This document shows positions 40,998 through 47,676 of a DNA stretch of 47,676 nt, one piece after another. Within the stretch, counting starts at the first letter, position 1. Each line of letters opens with the position of its first letter. Location: assembly GCA_905200315.1 (NCBI GenBank), contig CAJKKA010000002.1:1-47676 (forward strand), given 5' to 3'. The position numbers were made by a program, and so were the translations under genes. Source of the stretch: an uncultured Clostridium sp. (GTDB lineage Bacteria > Bacillota_A > Clostridia > TANB77 > CAG-508). The notes beneath the pieces were generated by a model. That model was given only the letters and a program-made list of their open reading frames with translations. It had not been told where the DNA came from and ran no database searches.

Positions 40998-41468
40998 TTA
41001 TCTATTAATTTCTAATTTTGATAGTATATTTTCTTCTTTTTCTCTCATTTCTTTTTTATCATTTTCTTCCATATGATCATATCCCATTAAATGATAAAAA
41101 CCGTGAACTGCCATATATGCAAGTTCTCTTTCAAAACTATGTCCATATTCTTTAGCTTGATTTTGCACTTGCTCTATTGATATAATTACATCTCCTAAAA
41201 CTTCTTTCATACCATTTAGGTCTGTATTACAAACTATTTCTATTTCATTTTTTTCAAACATTGGAAAAGAAAGTACGTCTGTTGCTCTATCTATATTTCT
41301 ATATTCTTTATTAATTTTATGTATATTTTCAGGATTTGTAAGAGTAATACATATATATAAATTTTTTAAATTTTCTTCTTCAAAACATTTATTTATTACT
41401 CTATTTAATACCTTTTCATATTCTTTATTTTTTTCTATGTCTAAGTATTCTACTTCTAAAACTTCCAT
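40998..41468 (-). CDS. ybeY: endoribonuclease YbeY (rRNA maturation factor)
   Basis: Zinc-dependent endoribonuclease in 16S rRNA 3' maturation and ribosome quality control. The 156-residue protein has the metal motif HGFYHLMGYDH (His122, His126, His132) and the upstream RATDVLSFPM and GDVIISIE blocks. Length is typical. AAAAGGAAG precedes the start. It follows an unknown 396-residue gene; in most Bacillota phoH or yqfF would stand there. Confidence 0.95.
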   Translation of the reverse strand: MEVLEVEYLDIEKNKEYEKVLNRVINKCFEEENLKNLYICITLTNPENIHKINKEYRNIDRATDVLSFPMFEKNEIEIVCNTDLNGMKEVLGDVIISIEQVQNQAKEYGHSFERELAYMAVHGFYHLMGYDHMEENDKKEMREKEENILSKLEINR

Positions 41469-41495
41469 TTCTACTTCCTTTTCTAACTTTTTATT

Positions 41496-42686
41496 TTATG
41501 CAATTTGTTTTTGTTTTGTATAACTGCCAAGAGTTTTATAAGAATTTTTTATATTTCTCATTGCTCCCATACTTACTAATTTTTCTTTATAAAATTTTAT
41601 AATTTTTTCATATCTTAGAACATTTCTTGCTTCGCATAATTTTTTTAAATCGTTTCTAATGAATAATATTTCTTTTTGTTCTTGATAGTCTTCTGGATTA
41701 TTTTCTTTTAAAGTTTGTAAAGATTTATATTCATTCCAAAACTTTTTATAATATTCCCTTTCTGATGGTTTGTCCCAGTAAATTTTTGTTGATAATAATC
41801 TCATATTATAATCTTCTATTAAATCTATTAATAGTGCATATGCAGATTTTTTCTTTTGTTCAATACGTGTATCTACTATTAAATCTCTGGTTTCTTTTAA
41901 TAATTTTATATAGCATTGTTCTGCAACAATTAATGGAAGGCTGTGTGTAAATAATTGTCTGCTTATTCCAAGTAATATTGCCTTTTTTTCTATTAATTCT
42001 TTTTGGTCTAATTTTCCAATTGTTAAACCTTCAAATTTTTCGTATTCGTCCATTATTTCTTTGTAAGTGTTATTATTATCATTTTTTATTTTTATTGGTA
42101 ATATAGTTCCTATATAGTCTTCTAATGTATTAAATATTTTATTATAAATTTCTTCTCTATCTTTTGCAACTAAATTGTCTGCAAGTTGTACTGAATAATG
42201 TTTTAATAATCCTTTATATAGTGTATCCATCTTTGCTGAATAAAATTTTTCGTATTTATTTAGCACTTTTTCTTTATTTTGTGATTTTAAATTTTCATAA
42301 TCTAAGTCTATTAAATATTTTTGTTTTCTGTATTTATATTCTAAATATTCTGTTTCTTTTAAATGTGTTACTTCATAATAATTTGCTAAAGCATTTCTTT
42401 CAAATTCTGTAGCCGTATCATTTTTTACTTTTTTGTAAACAGAATCCATTATATATTTATCTATAGATTCTAGATACAATGCATATGTATCTTCGTATTT
42501 TTTTCTTGAAGTTTCATCTTTATCTTCTTCATTATATAAGTATGCTTTTATAACATTATTTCTTTTTATGGAAATCATTACGCTATTAAATCCAACTTTT
42601 GTTGGAATAAGCAATTTACCTATAGTATTTGTTATTTTTTTAAAAAATGTTTTATCTGTTTCTAAAACTCTAAGTCCTCTTTCCAT
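41496..42686 (-). CDS. unknown helical protein in the yqfD-ybeY position
   Basis: About 396 residues, not recognised. It is rich in Lys, Tyr, Glu and Asn, almost wholly helical, with no signal peptide or clear membrane helix. Segments such as KKYEDTYALYLESIDKYI, LEYKYRKQKYLIDLDYE and EYYKKFWNEYKSLQTL suggest antiparallel helical bundles or coiled coils. The PhoH P-loop and HD motifs expected from neighbours of YqfD are absent, so it is not a diverged phoH/yqfF. The start is set at ATG 42686 because AAGGA is well placed; ATG 42695 is possible. Co-directional with yqfD (13-bp gap), suggesting a sporulation or ribosome link. Confidence 0.7.
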   Translation of the reverse strand: MERGLRVLETDKTFFKKITNTIGKLLIPTKVGFNSVMISIKRNNVIKAYLYNEEDKDETSRKKYEDTYALYLESIDKYIMDSVYKKVKNDTATEFERNALANYYEVTHLKETEYLEYKYRKQKYLIDLDYENLKSQNKEKVLNKYEKFYSAKMDTLYKGLLKHYSVQLADNLVAKDREEIYNKIFNTLEDYIGTILPIKIKNDNNNTYKEIMDEYEKFEGLTIGKLDQKELIEKKAILLGISRQLFTHSLPLIVAEQCYIKLLKETRDLIVDTRIEQKKKSAYALLIDLIEDYNMRLLSTKIYWDKPSEREYYKKFWNEYKSLQTLKENNPEDYQEQKEILFIRNDLKKLCEARNVLRYEKIIKFYKEKLVSMGAMRNIKNSYKTLGSYTKQKQIA

Positions 42687-42699
42687 GTTCATCATCCTT

Positions 42700-43884
42700 T
42701 CAAAATACTATTTTCTCTTCAGTGCCTATATTTTCTAATACTTCATATATAACTTCTACTTCAACATATTCGTTTGTTGTAACTACATTTACAGTTTTAT
42801 TTTTTATATCTTCCGAATTTGTTATTTGTTCATTTAATTTATCTTCTGCTTTTTTTTGTGCTATATTTTTTGCTTCTTCTTCGGTATGTTTTTCTGTTTT
42901 TTGAATTGTTTCAAAATTGTTACATTCTGTAATGCTTACGGGTAGATAAAAATCAGAAAATATTTTTATTTTTTTGTCTGTGTATATTGTATCATAATTT
43001 TCAAATTTGGAAAGAGTTTTATACAAATTTATTTGAAAATTATTAAATTTTATTTGATATCTTTTTTCTTCATTTCCAGTTTGTTCTTTTTTCTCTTCGC
43101 TAAGAAAAACTTTTTCTTTCTCAGAATACCATACTTTTGCAGTTATTTTTCCAGATCCATGAACATATCTTACTCCAGTGTATTTTCCTTCCATCCATCC
43201 TCCAATTAATATATTGCCTTTTTTTACCAAGTCACCTTCTTTTACTACGGCTGTACCTTTTGTAGCTTCCACTTTTTCTATAATTGCATCTTTGTTAGAA
43301 ATTATATTGCAATATTCATCATTATTTACTACTTGTGGTTTTTCTTCTGTTTCTACAATTTTTACTATAACATTCGTTCCTCTTATATTTATTCCTATCC
43401 ACGAAATATCATTTCTTTTTAGTCTTATTGTATTTATAATTTCATTTTTATTTATATCTTTTTTTAAAGTTCCAACTTCTAGTCCTTGTTCTTTTAATTC
43501 TTCTTGCATTTCCTGTTTTGTTATTTTTTCATTTCCTATTATTTCTATATTCCAAACAAATTTCGAAGCTCCAATTATTATTATAAGCACTACTATAAGC
43601 CCTATTGCAAATATTTTTCTTTTTTTATATTTATCTAAGAAAAATGGAACTCCTTTTTTTCTTTCTATATGTATTCTGCAATTTGTTTGTTTTGATATTT
43701 CTTTAATATTTCTAAAATCTTTTATTGAAATATTTGCGTGCATAATACTTGCTTTTTCTCTTTTCATGCCCCAAAGAAATATTCCTTTTTGTTTGCATAT
43801 ATTTATAAATCTTTCAATATAAAACCCTTCTACATTTATACGTATATATCCAGTTAATTTATTTAATAATATTTTAAAGAACAA
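42700..43884 (-). CDS. yqfD: sporulation protein YqfD
   Basis: 394-residue membrane protein needed for sporulation in Bacillus; molecular role unknown. The N-terminal domain (GYIRINVEGFYIERFINICK, FLWGMKREK) is followed by one membrane helix at about 89-110 (IFAIGLIVVLIIIIGASKF) and a large outer domain with a POTRA-like piece (VWNIEIIGNEKIT) and VKEGDLVKKGNILIGG. Translation starts at TTG 43884 with AGGAGG seven bases upstream, overlapping the end of yqfC, so the two are coupled. Confidence 0.93.
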   Translation of the reverse strand: MFFKILLNKLTGYIRINVEGFYIERFINICKQKGIFLWGMKREKASIMHANISIKDFRNIKEISKQTNCRIHIERKKGVPFFLDKYKKRKIFAIGLIVVLIIIIGASKFVWNIEIIGNEKITKQEMQEELKEQGLEVGTLKKDINKNEIINTIRLKRNDISWIGINIRGTNVIVKIVETEEKPQVVNNDEYCNIISNKDAIIEKVEATKGTAVVKEGDLVKKGNILIGGWMEGKYTGVRYVHGSGKITAKVWYSEKEKVFLSEEKKEQTGNEEKRYQIKFNNFQINLYKTLSKFENYDTIYTDKKIKIFSDFYLPVSITECNNFETIQKTEKHTEEEAKNIAQKKAEDKLNEQITNSEDIKNKTVNVVTTNEYVEVEVIYEVLENIGTEEKIVF

Positions 43885-43886
43885 GT

Positions 43887-44183
43887 TTATTCCTCCTCAT
43901 CTGTCGCACTTTCAAAATCTATACTTTCTATTTTTCCGGTTATTATTAAATCTTCATCTGTCATTTCGTTCAAACTTAAATTAAAGCCATTTATATTTAA
44001 AACTCCTATTGTAGTATTTAATCTTACAAAAAAATTTTCATATTCCAAAATTCCTTTATAATTTTCTACCATTATTTTTTTAAATCCTATTATTGTAACT
44101 TTAGGTTCATTGTTTGTTATTTCTTCTGGAAATTCTAAAATATTATTTATCTTAGCAGTGTGATTTTTCTTATTTTTTCTCAT
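43887..44183 (-). CDS. yqfC: sporulation protein YqfC (YabP family)
   Basis: 98-residue YabP/YqfC protein. Visible: FPEEITNNEPKVTIIGFKKIMVENYKGILEY then VRLNTTIGVLNINGFNLSL and DEDLIITGKIESI, which fit the family's beta-rich core. In Bacillus it is expressed in the mother cell under sigma-E. Its acidic last codons (GAGGAGGAA) also serve as ribosome site for yqfD. GAGGTG precedes its own start. Confidence 0.92.
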   Translation of the reverse strand: MRKNKKNHTAKINNILEFPEEITNNEPKVTIIGFKKIMVENYKGILEYENFFVRLNTTIGVLNINGFNLSLNEMTDEDLIITGKIESIDFESATDEEE

Positions 44184-44198
44184 TAAACTTCACCTCAA

Positions 44199-45008
44199 TT
44201 ATTTTTCAAATTCATTTAATGGCTTTATTTCATACCCTTCATTTTTTGCTTCTTTTATAATATCCCCTAACACATTACAATTATCTTTTGAATTTCCATG
44301 TAATAGCATAATTTCTCCATTATGAAAATTATTTATAATCATCTTTTTTGCATTTTCTTCTCCACTTTGGTTATTTTCTTCCCAATCTTTATATGCAAAA
44401 CTCCACATTACTGTTTTATATCCTAAATTATTGCATTCATTTAGAGTTCTTTCACTATATTCTCCTTTGGGTGGCCTTATATATTTCATTTCATATCCAA
44501 ATTTTTCGTAAATTGCTAAATGCAAATCCATTACTTCTTTTTTTATTTCTTCATTTGATATATCTGGCATACTTTTATGATTTACTGTATGATTTCCAAC
44601 TATATGACCTTCATCTATCATTCTTTTTACTAATTCCTCATTTGTATTTAAATAATGCGCAGTTATAAAAAATGTTGCTTTAACATTATTTTCTTTTAAG
44701 GTATCTAAAATTTTTTCTGTGTATCCTGCTTCATATCCCTCGTCAAAAGTTATATATATGTATTTTTTCTCGCTATTTCCCATACAATAGCCCTCATATT
44801 TATTTATTAATTCTGCATTAACTTTACCTAAATCTGGTTGTTTATTATCTTTTTCTCGTTTTATTCCCCACCCAATTTTTTTATTGCTTAAAGTAGTTTG
44901 AGCATTTGTTTCAACAGCTTCTTCACAATCATTTTCTGTCATAAAAACACAAAAAGAAAAAATTAAAATAATAACACTACAATAAATAAAAATAGACTTT
45001 TTATTCAT
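44199..45008 (-). CDS. pdaA: PdaA-like polysaccharide deacetylase
   Basis: 269 residues with an N-terminal membrane segment (5-23, SIFIYCSVIILIFSFCVF) and a NodB deacetylase domain. YITFDEGYEAGYT holds Asp89; His140 and His144 (GNHTVNH) are the metal ligands; YIRPPKGEYS and MWSFAYKDW follow. The TFDEGYE form, in place of TFDDG, marks PdaA, which makes muramic delta-lactam in spore cortex. It leads the yqfC-yqfD group, consistent with a sporulation role. Confidence 0.88.
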   Translation of the reverse strand: MNKKSIFIYCSVIILIFSFCVFMTENDCEEAVETNAQTTLSNKKIGWGIKREKDNKQPDLGKVNAELINKYEGYCMGNSEKKYIYITFDEGYEAGYTEKILDTLKENNVKATFFITAHYLNTNEELVKRMIDEGHIVGNHTVNHKSMPDISNEEIKKEVMDLHLAIYEKFGYEMKYIRPPKGEYSERTLNECNNLGYKTVMWSFAYKDWEENNQSGEENAKKMIINNFHNGEIMLLHGNSKDNCNVLGDIIKEAKNEGYEIKPLNEFEK

Positions 45009-45081
45009 ATCTTCTCTCCCCTCTTTTTTCTAATGTATGTGTTATTTTTTTATTTTATTACATATTTAAAAGCGTAAAAAT

Positions 45082-45101
45082 AAGACACAAATTAGTGTCT
45101 T
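45082..45101 (-). terminator. terminator of the large surface-protein gene
   Basis: Minus-strand AAGACAC TAATTT GTGTCTT followed by ATTTTT, about 40 bp after the stop at 45140. Confidence 0.8.
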
Positions 45102-45139
45102 GTTAAAATATATTTTTTATAAAAATATTAATTTACATT

Positions 45140-47419
45140 TTATGGTAATATTTCTATAGTTCCTATGTAATTAGCTCCAATAGATTTATTCCATATATCT
45201 TTATTTGCAAATTGTATGCAATTATAGTTATTATCGTTTTTTACATTACCATATTTAGAAATTCTTATATAAACTTTCCAATTTCCTTGGCTAATTTCTT
45301 TTGGTAATACTTCGCTAATTTGCAAGTTTGTTGTTTCTTTTGAGTTCCAACTTGTAACATCTATATTAGTTGGAATTTCATATACCTTTCCTTCTTTTTC
45401 AAGAACAAGGCTTGTTTTTTTATCATTTACTACATTTGCAAATCCTACATTTTCTATTTGTAAATTTATTTTTAATTTTTTGTTTTTTTGTAGTTTATTT
45501 GTTATTTTTGAATTTCTTAATACAAATCTATATCCTAAGTGATTCTCCACATATACATATCCTGTTTGATTTTTATATACTAAATCTTCTCCGTTGTATT
45601 TTTCGTTTTTCCACATATCTAATACATTATTATTCCACTGCGAGTTTAAGTATGTAGTATGTGTTTTAAAACCTTCTTTAGATATATAGTCTGTGGTATT
45701 TAAAGCTTGTCCTGTGGCACTGTTTGCAACTACTTCTCCTCCATATAATGTATGCAGAGCTTGTTTTTCCAACCAAGCTATTTCTATTTTTCTATTTTGA
45801 AATGTTCCTAAATCGCTTTCAGAACCTAAGTATCCATCATTATATAGTCCTATTCTATAACTATCTGTTCCTTTTTCACTTATATCTTTATCTAAGTTGC
45901 TTCTTTCTATTTTTTTCCATCCTGTATAATATACTGGTGTTCTAACTCCAATTTTCATAGTATTAGGAGTTACCTTTAAAAATTCATCTATTGCCTTGCT
46001 TACATTTTCTACTGTGCATATTTTACTTGAATGCATTTCTCCCCATGGTCCAAAAAATCCTAATTCTACATACGAAATAACATCTTTGTTATTATTAAAA
46101 ATTGGCTCTAACTGAGCTATGTGAGTTAATATCATTTCCAAACTTGGCTCTAAATCTTTTTTTCCTTCAAAGTTATCGTATGCAAATCTTATAATAACAT
46201 TTCCATTGTTTTTCTTTATATTTTCTAGTGTAGCATTCAGGCTTTCTAACATATCGTCTGTAAATTTTAAATCCTCATTTTCTTTATTTACTTTACCTGA
46301 AAATTCTCCAATTCCTACTCTTAAATGTACTAAATTATTTTTTGGAGAAATAGGTGTATTATCTGTTGGTTTCATTTTTATAAATACTGGTGTGTAAAAA
46401 CCTCTTTCTGGATTTTGTATATTTTCTAAGGTTTCTGTATAATCTATATCATTTACATCTACTAAATTGCTATTTTCTTCAACTTTTTTTGTTAAAAGAG
46501 ATACATCTGTTATATTAATTTTTCCATCATCATTCATATCTGCATTATATAATTTTTCATTTTGCAAATTTGTTGTATGTATTAAATGTAATTGCAATAA
46601 TTTAACATCCTCGTAGTCTATTTTTGAATCATCATTTAGTTGACCCTTTATGTTTATTGTAGAATTAGTTGCATATATACTTCCAACTGATTGCATTCCT
46701 ATACAAAAAGTTAATATTGTTATAAACAATTTAAAAATCTTTTTATCAATTTTTTTGTATTTTCTTCTAATAATTAAAGAAATTATTATTAATATTATAA
46801 TTGCAATTAAAATTATTATTTTGTTATTGACTTCACCTGTTTTTGGCAATATTCCTAGAAACACATTGTCTTCTTCATTTTTTTCTTCTGGTTCATTATT
46901 ATTTTCCTGATTGTTTTCATTCGTTGTAGTTTGTGAATTGTTTATATTTTCGTTATTATTTATAATATTTATTTTTAAATTTGTTTCAGTTATATTAATG
47001 TACTCTGTTCCTTCTGATGCAGTTATATCTTTTATTTTTATATTTGTTTCTTGTATACTCGTTTGTTGTTTTACTTTTAAAGTAATTTGTAAAACATCCT
47101 TAGTATCCTCAGTTTCATTATTCTTTATAGCTATAAATTCCTTTGTATTATTGTTGTATTGTAATTGTCTCCAATTATTTAAAGTTTTAAAATCTTGCTC
47201 TTTTACTTCTTCAAATACTTCACTATCATATTCTAAAGTAGCTTTATATGCATTTATATTTGTTTCGTTATATGAAAGAGTAACTATAATTTCTTCTCCA
47301 GTTTTTATAGTATTTTTATTACATTTTAAGCTAGATATGTTTTCCATGCTAGCATTTGAACAGTTGCATATACAAATTATAATTATCGCTAAAAATATAG
47401 AAAAATTAATTTTTTTCAT
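45140..47419 (-). CDS. cohesin-LPKTG-TM-TM-dockerin-DUF4874-DUF4832 surface protein
   Basis: 759 residues in a rare order. 1-23 is a signal peptide (IFLAIIIICICNCSNAS). About 25-155 is a cohesin-like beta domain (GEEIIVTLSY, AYKATLEYDSEVFE). An Asn/Glu linker leads to LPKTG at 191-195, a hydrophobic helix (199-217) and basic RRKYKKIDKK, a complete sortase signal, yet in mid-protein. A second hydrophobic segment (230-250, ending SIYAT) looks like a new signal peptide. 259-313 is a type I dockerin with two calcium loops (NDDSKIDYEDVKLL, NDDGKINITDVSLL). The rest is DUF4874 (NPERGFYTPVF, GFFGPWGEMHSS) and DUF4832, a likely glycan-active part. Weak AAAGGA ribosome site. A gene fusion is inferred. 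Confidence 0.85.
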   Translation of the reverse strand: MKKINFSIFLAIIIICICNCSNASMENISSLKCNKNTIKTGEEIIVTLSYNETNINAYKATLEYDSEVFEEVKEQDFKTLNNWRQLQYNNNTKEFIAIKNNETEDTKDVLQITLKVKQQTSIQETNIKIKDITASEGTEYINITETNLKINIINNNENINNSQTTTNENNQENNNEPEEKNEEDNVFLGILPKTGEVNNKIIILIAIIILIIISLIIRRKYKKIDKKIFKLFITILTFCIGMQSVGSIYATNSTINIKGQLNDDSKIDYEDVKLLQLHLIHTTNLQNEKLYNADMNDDGKINITDVSLLTKKVEENSNLVDVNDIDYTETLENIQNPERGFYTPVFIKMKPTDNTPISPKNNLVHLRVGIGEFSGKVNKENEDLKFTDDMLESLNATLENIKKNNGNVIIRFAYDNFEGKKDLEPSLEMILTHIAQLEPIFNNNKDVISYVELGFFGPWGEMHSSKICTVENVSKAIDEFLKVTPNTMKIGVRTPVYYTGWKKIERSNLDKDISEKGTDSYRIGLYNDGYLGSESDLGTFQNRKIEIAWLEKQALHTLYGGEVVANSATGQALNTTDYISKEGFKTHTTYLNSQWNNNVLDMWKNEKYNGEDLVYKNQTGYVYVENHLGYRFVLRNSKITNKLQKNKKLKINLQIENVGFANVVNDKKTSLVLEKEGKVYEIPTNIDVTSWNSKETTNLQISEVLPKEISQGNWKVYIRISKYGNVKNDNNYNCIQFANKDIWNKSIGANYIGTIEILP

Positions 47420-47557
47420 AAAATCTCAATCCTTTTTTTATACTGTTAAAATTATAACACAATAAGTATAAAATTATAACAAATTTTGTTGTTTAACTTT
47501 ACTTATGACATTTTTCTACAGTATTTTTATCAATTTTCTCTATTTAACTTACAAATA

Positions 47558-47586
47558 TTGACATTTTTTAGATTTTACTTTAATAT
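47558..47586 (+). promoter_or_regulatory. consensus promoter facing the right edge
   Basis: TTGACA (47558-47563), 17-bp spacer, TAATAT (47581-47586). It points to a gene beyond the window, unless the right edge is chimeric. Confidence 0.6.
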
Positions 47587-47622
47587 GTAAAAAAATAATT
47601 TTTCAGGCATAACTATTTTTTT

Positions 47623-47676
47623 GAGGGCCGCATGTTTCCCGTAGAACTGCATTACGCCGACAAGGATACCGATCCG
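47623..47676 (+). other. GC-rich edge segment, possible foreign join
   Basis: The last 54 bases are 31/54 G+C (57%), about twice the rest. One open frame reads EGRMFPVELHYADKDTDP, which resembles the EGRSFPVE-Y segment of DEAH helicases such as HrpB from GC-richer bacteria. It has no start codon context of its own and begins abruptly after an AT-rich stretch, as a chimeric assembly end would. Confidence 0.5.

Noticed and set aside
43178..43822. 214-residue plus-strand open frame over yqfD
   Set aside because: Long only because yqfD is AT-rich; no ribosome site, Ser/Phe/Ile-rich, and antisense to a recognised protein.
46911..47465. 184-residue plus-strand open frame over the cohesin region
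   Set aside because: Antisense to the surface protein; no start signals and biased composition.

Overview
The window is a low-GC (roughly 27-30% by eye) stretch from an endospore-forming anaerobic member of the Clostridia (Bacillota), probably an uncultured gut or rumen lineage. The evidence is the very AT-rich codon use, strong GGAGG-type ribosome binding sites, a yqfC-yqfD-(unknown)-ybeY-era-yqzL-recO block, four kinds of sporulation gene (ytxC, gpr, yqfC/yqfD, a pdaA-like deacetylase), an iron-sulfur protein start that may belong to an [FeFe]-hydrogenase, and cohesin/dockerin/LPKTG surface modules.

Layout. 1-10.9 kb (minus strand): a type II fatty acid synthesis cluster read acyl-CoA synthetase, birA, fabD, fabG, fabF, accB, fabZ, accC, accD, accA, fabI, then the start of a 4Fe-4S protein. 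It holds all four acetyl-CoA carboxylase subunits and the elongation enzymes, but no fabH or acpP. 11.2-16.9 kb is an accessory stretch: a HEPN protein plus an AlbA_2/HATPase protein, a tRNA-Gln(CTG), the GGGtGRT protein and its NifU-like partner separated by a MNT/HEPN toxin-antitoxin pair, and an orphan YezG-type immunity protein. 17.1-22.7 kb is a glycolytic cluster (gap, pgk, NUDIX, tpiA, gpmI). 23.0-25.4 kb (plus strand) is a DUF4912/GH57 glucan-enzyme pair. 25.6-31.7 kb mixes sporulation genes (ytxC, gpr), glmU, a coiled-coil membrane protein, a frameshifted DUF4116 gene and a peptidoglycan-binding protein. 31.8-37.3 kb (minus) has a small unknown, a patatin, gltX and an RNase J with a long basic N-terminal tail. 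37.7-45.0 kb (minus) is the era/recO/ybeY/yqf housekeeping and sporulation block. 45.1-47.4 kb is a 759-residue surface protein that looks like two exported proteins joined end to end.

Between genes the window is rich in dispersed hairpin DNA: fourteen short palindromes, most with a shared GGG...CCCCTAC frame, a 124-bp long hairpin, and two 141-bp copies of a larger element whose nine differences fit conservation of base pairing. The last 54 bases are GC-rich and read like part of a DEAH helicase, so the right edge may be a chimeric join.

The strongest candidates for something undescribed are the covarying 141-bp element, the internal cohesin-LPKTG / dockerin-DUF4874-DUF4832 fusion, the HEPN + AlbA_2/HATPase two-gene unit, and a 24-bp hairpin that gives two convergent unrelated genes the same C-terminal peptide. 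All function calls come from reading motifs; no database search was run.
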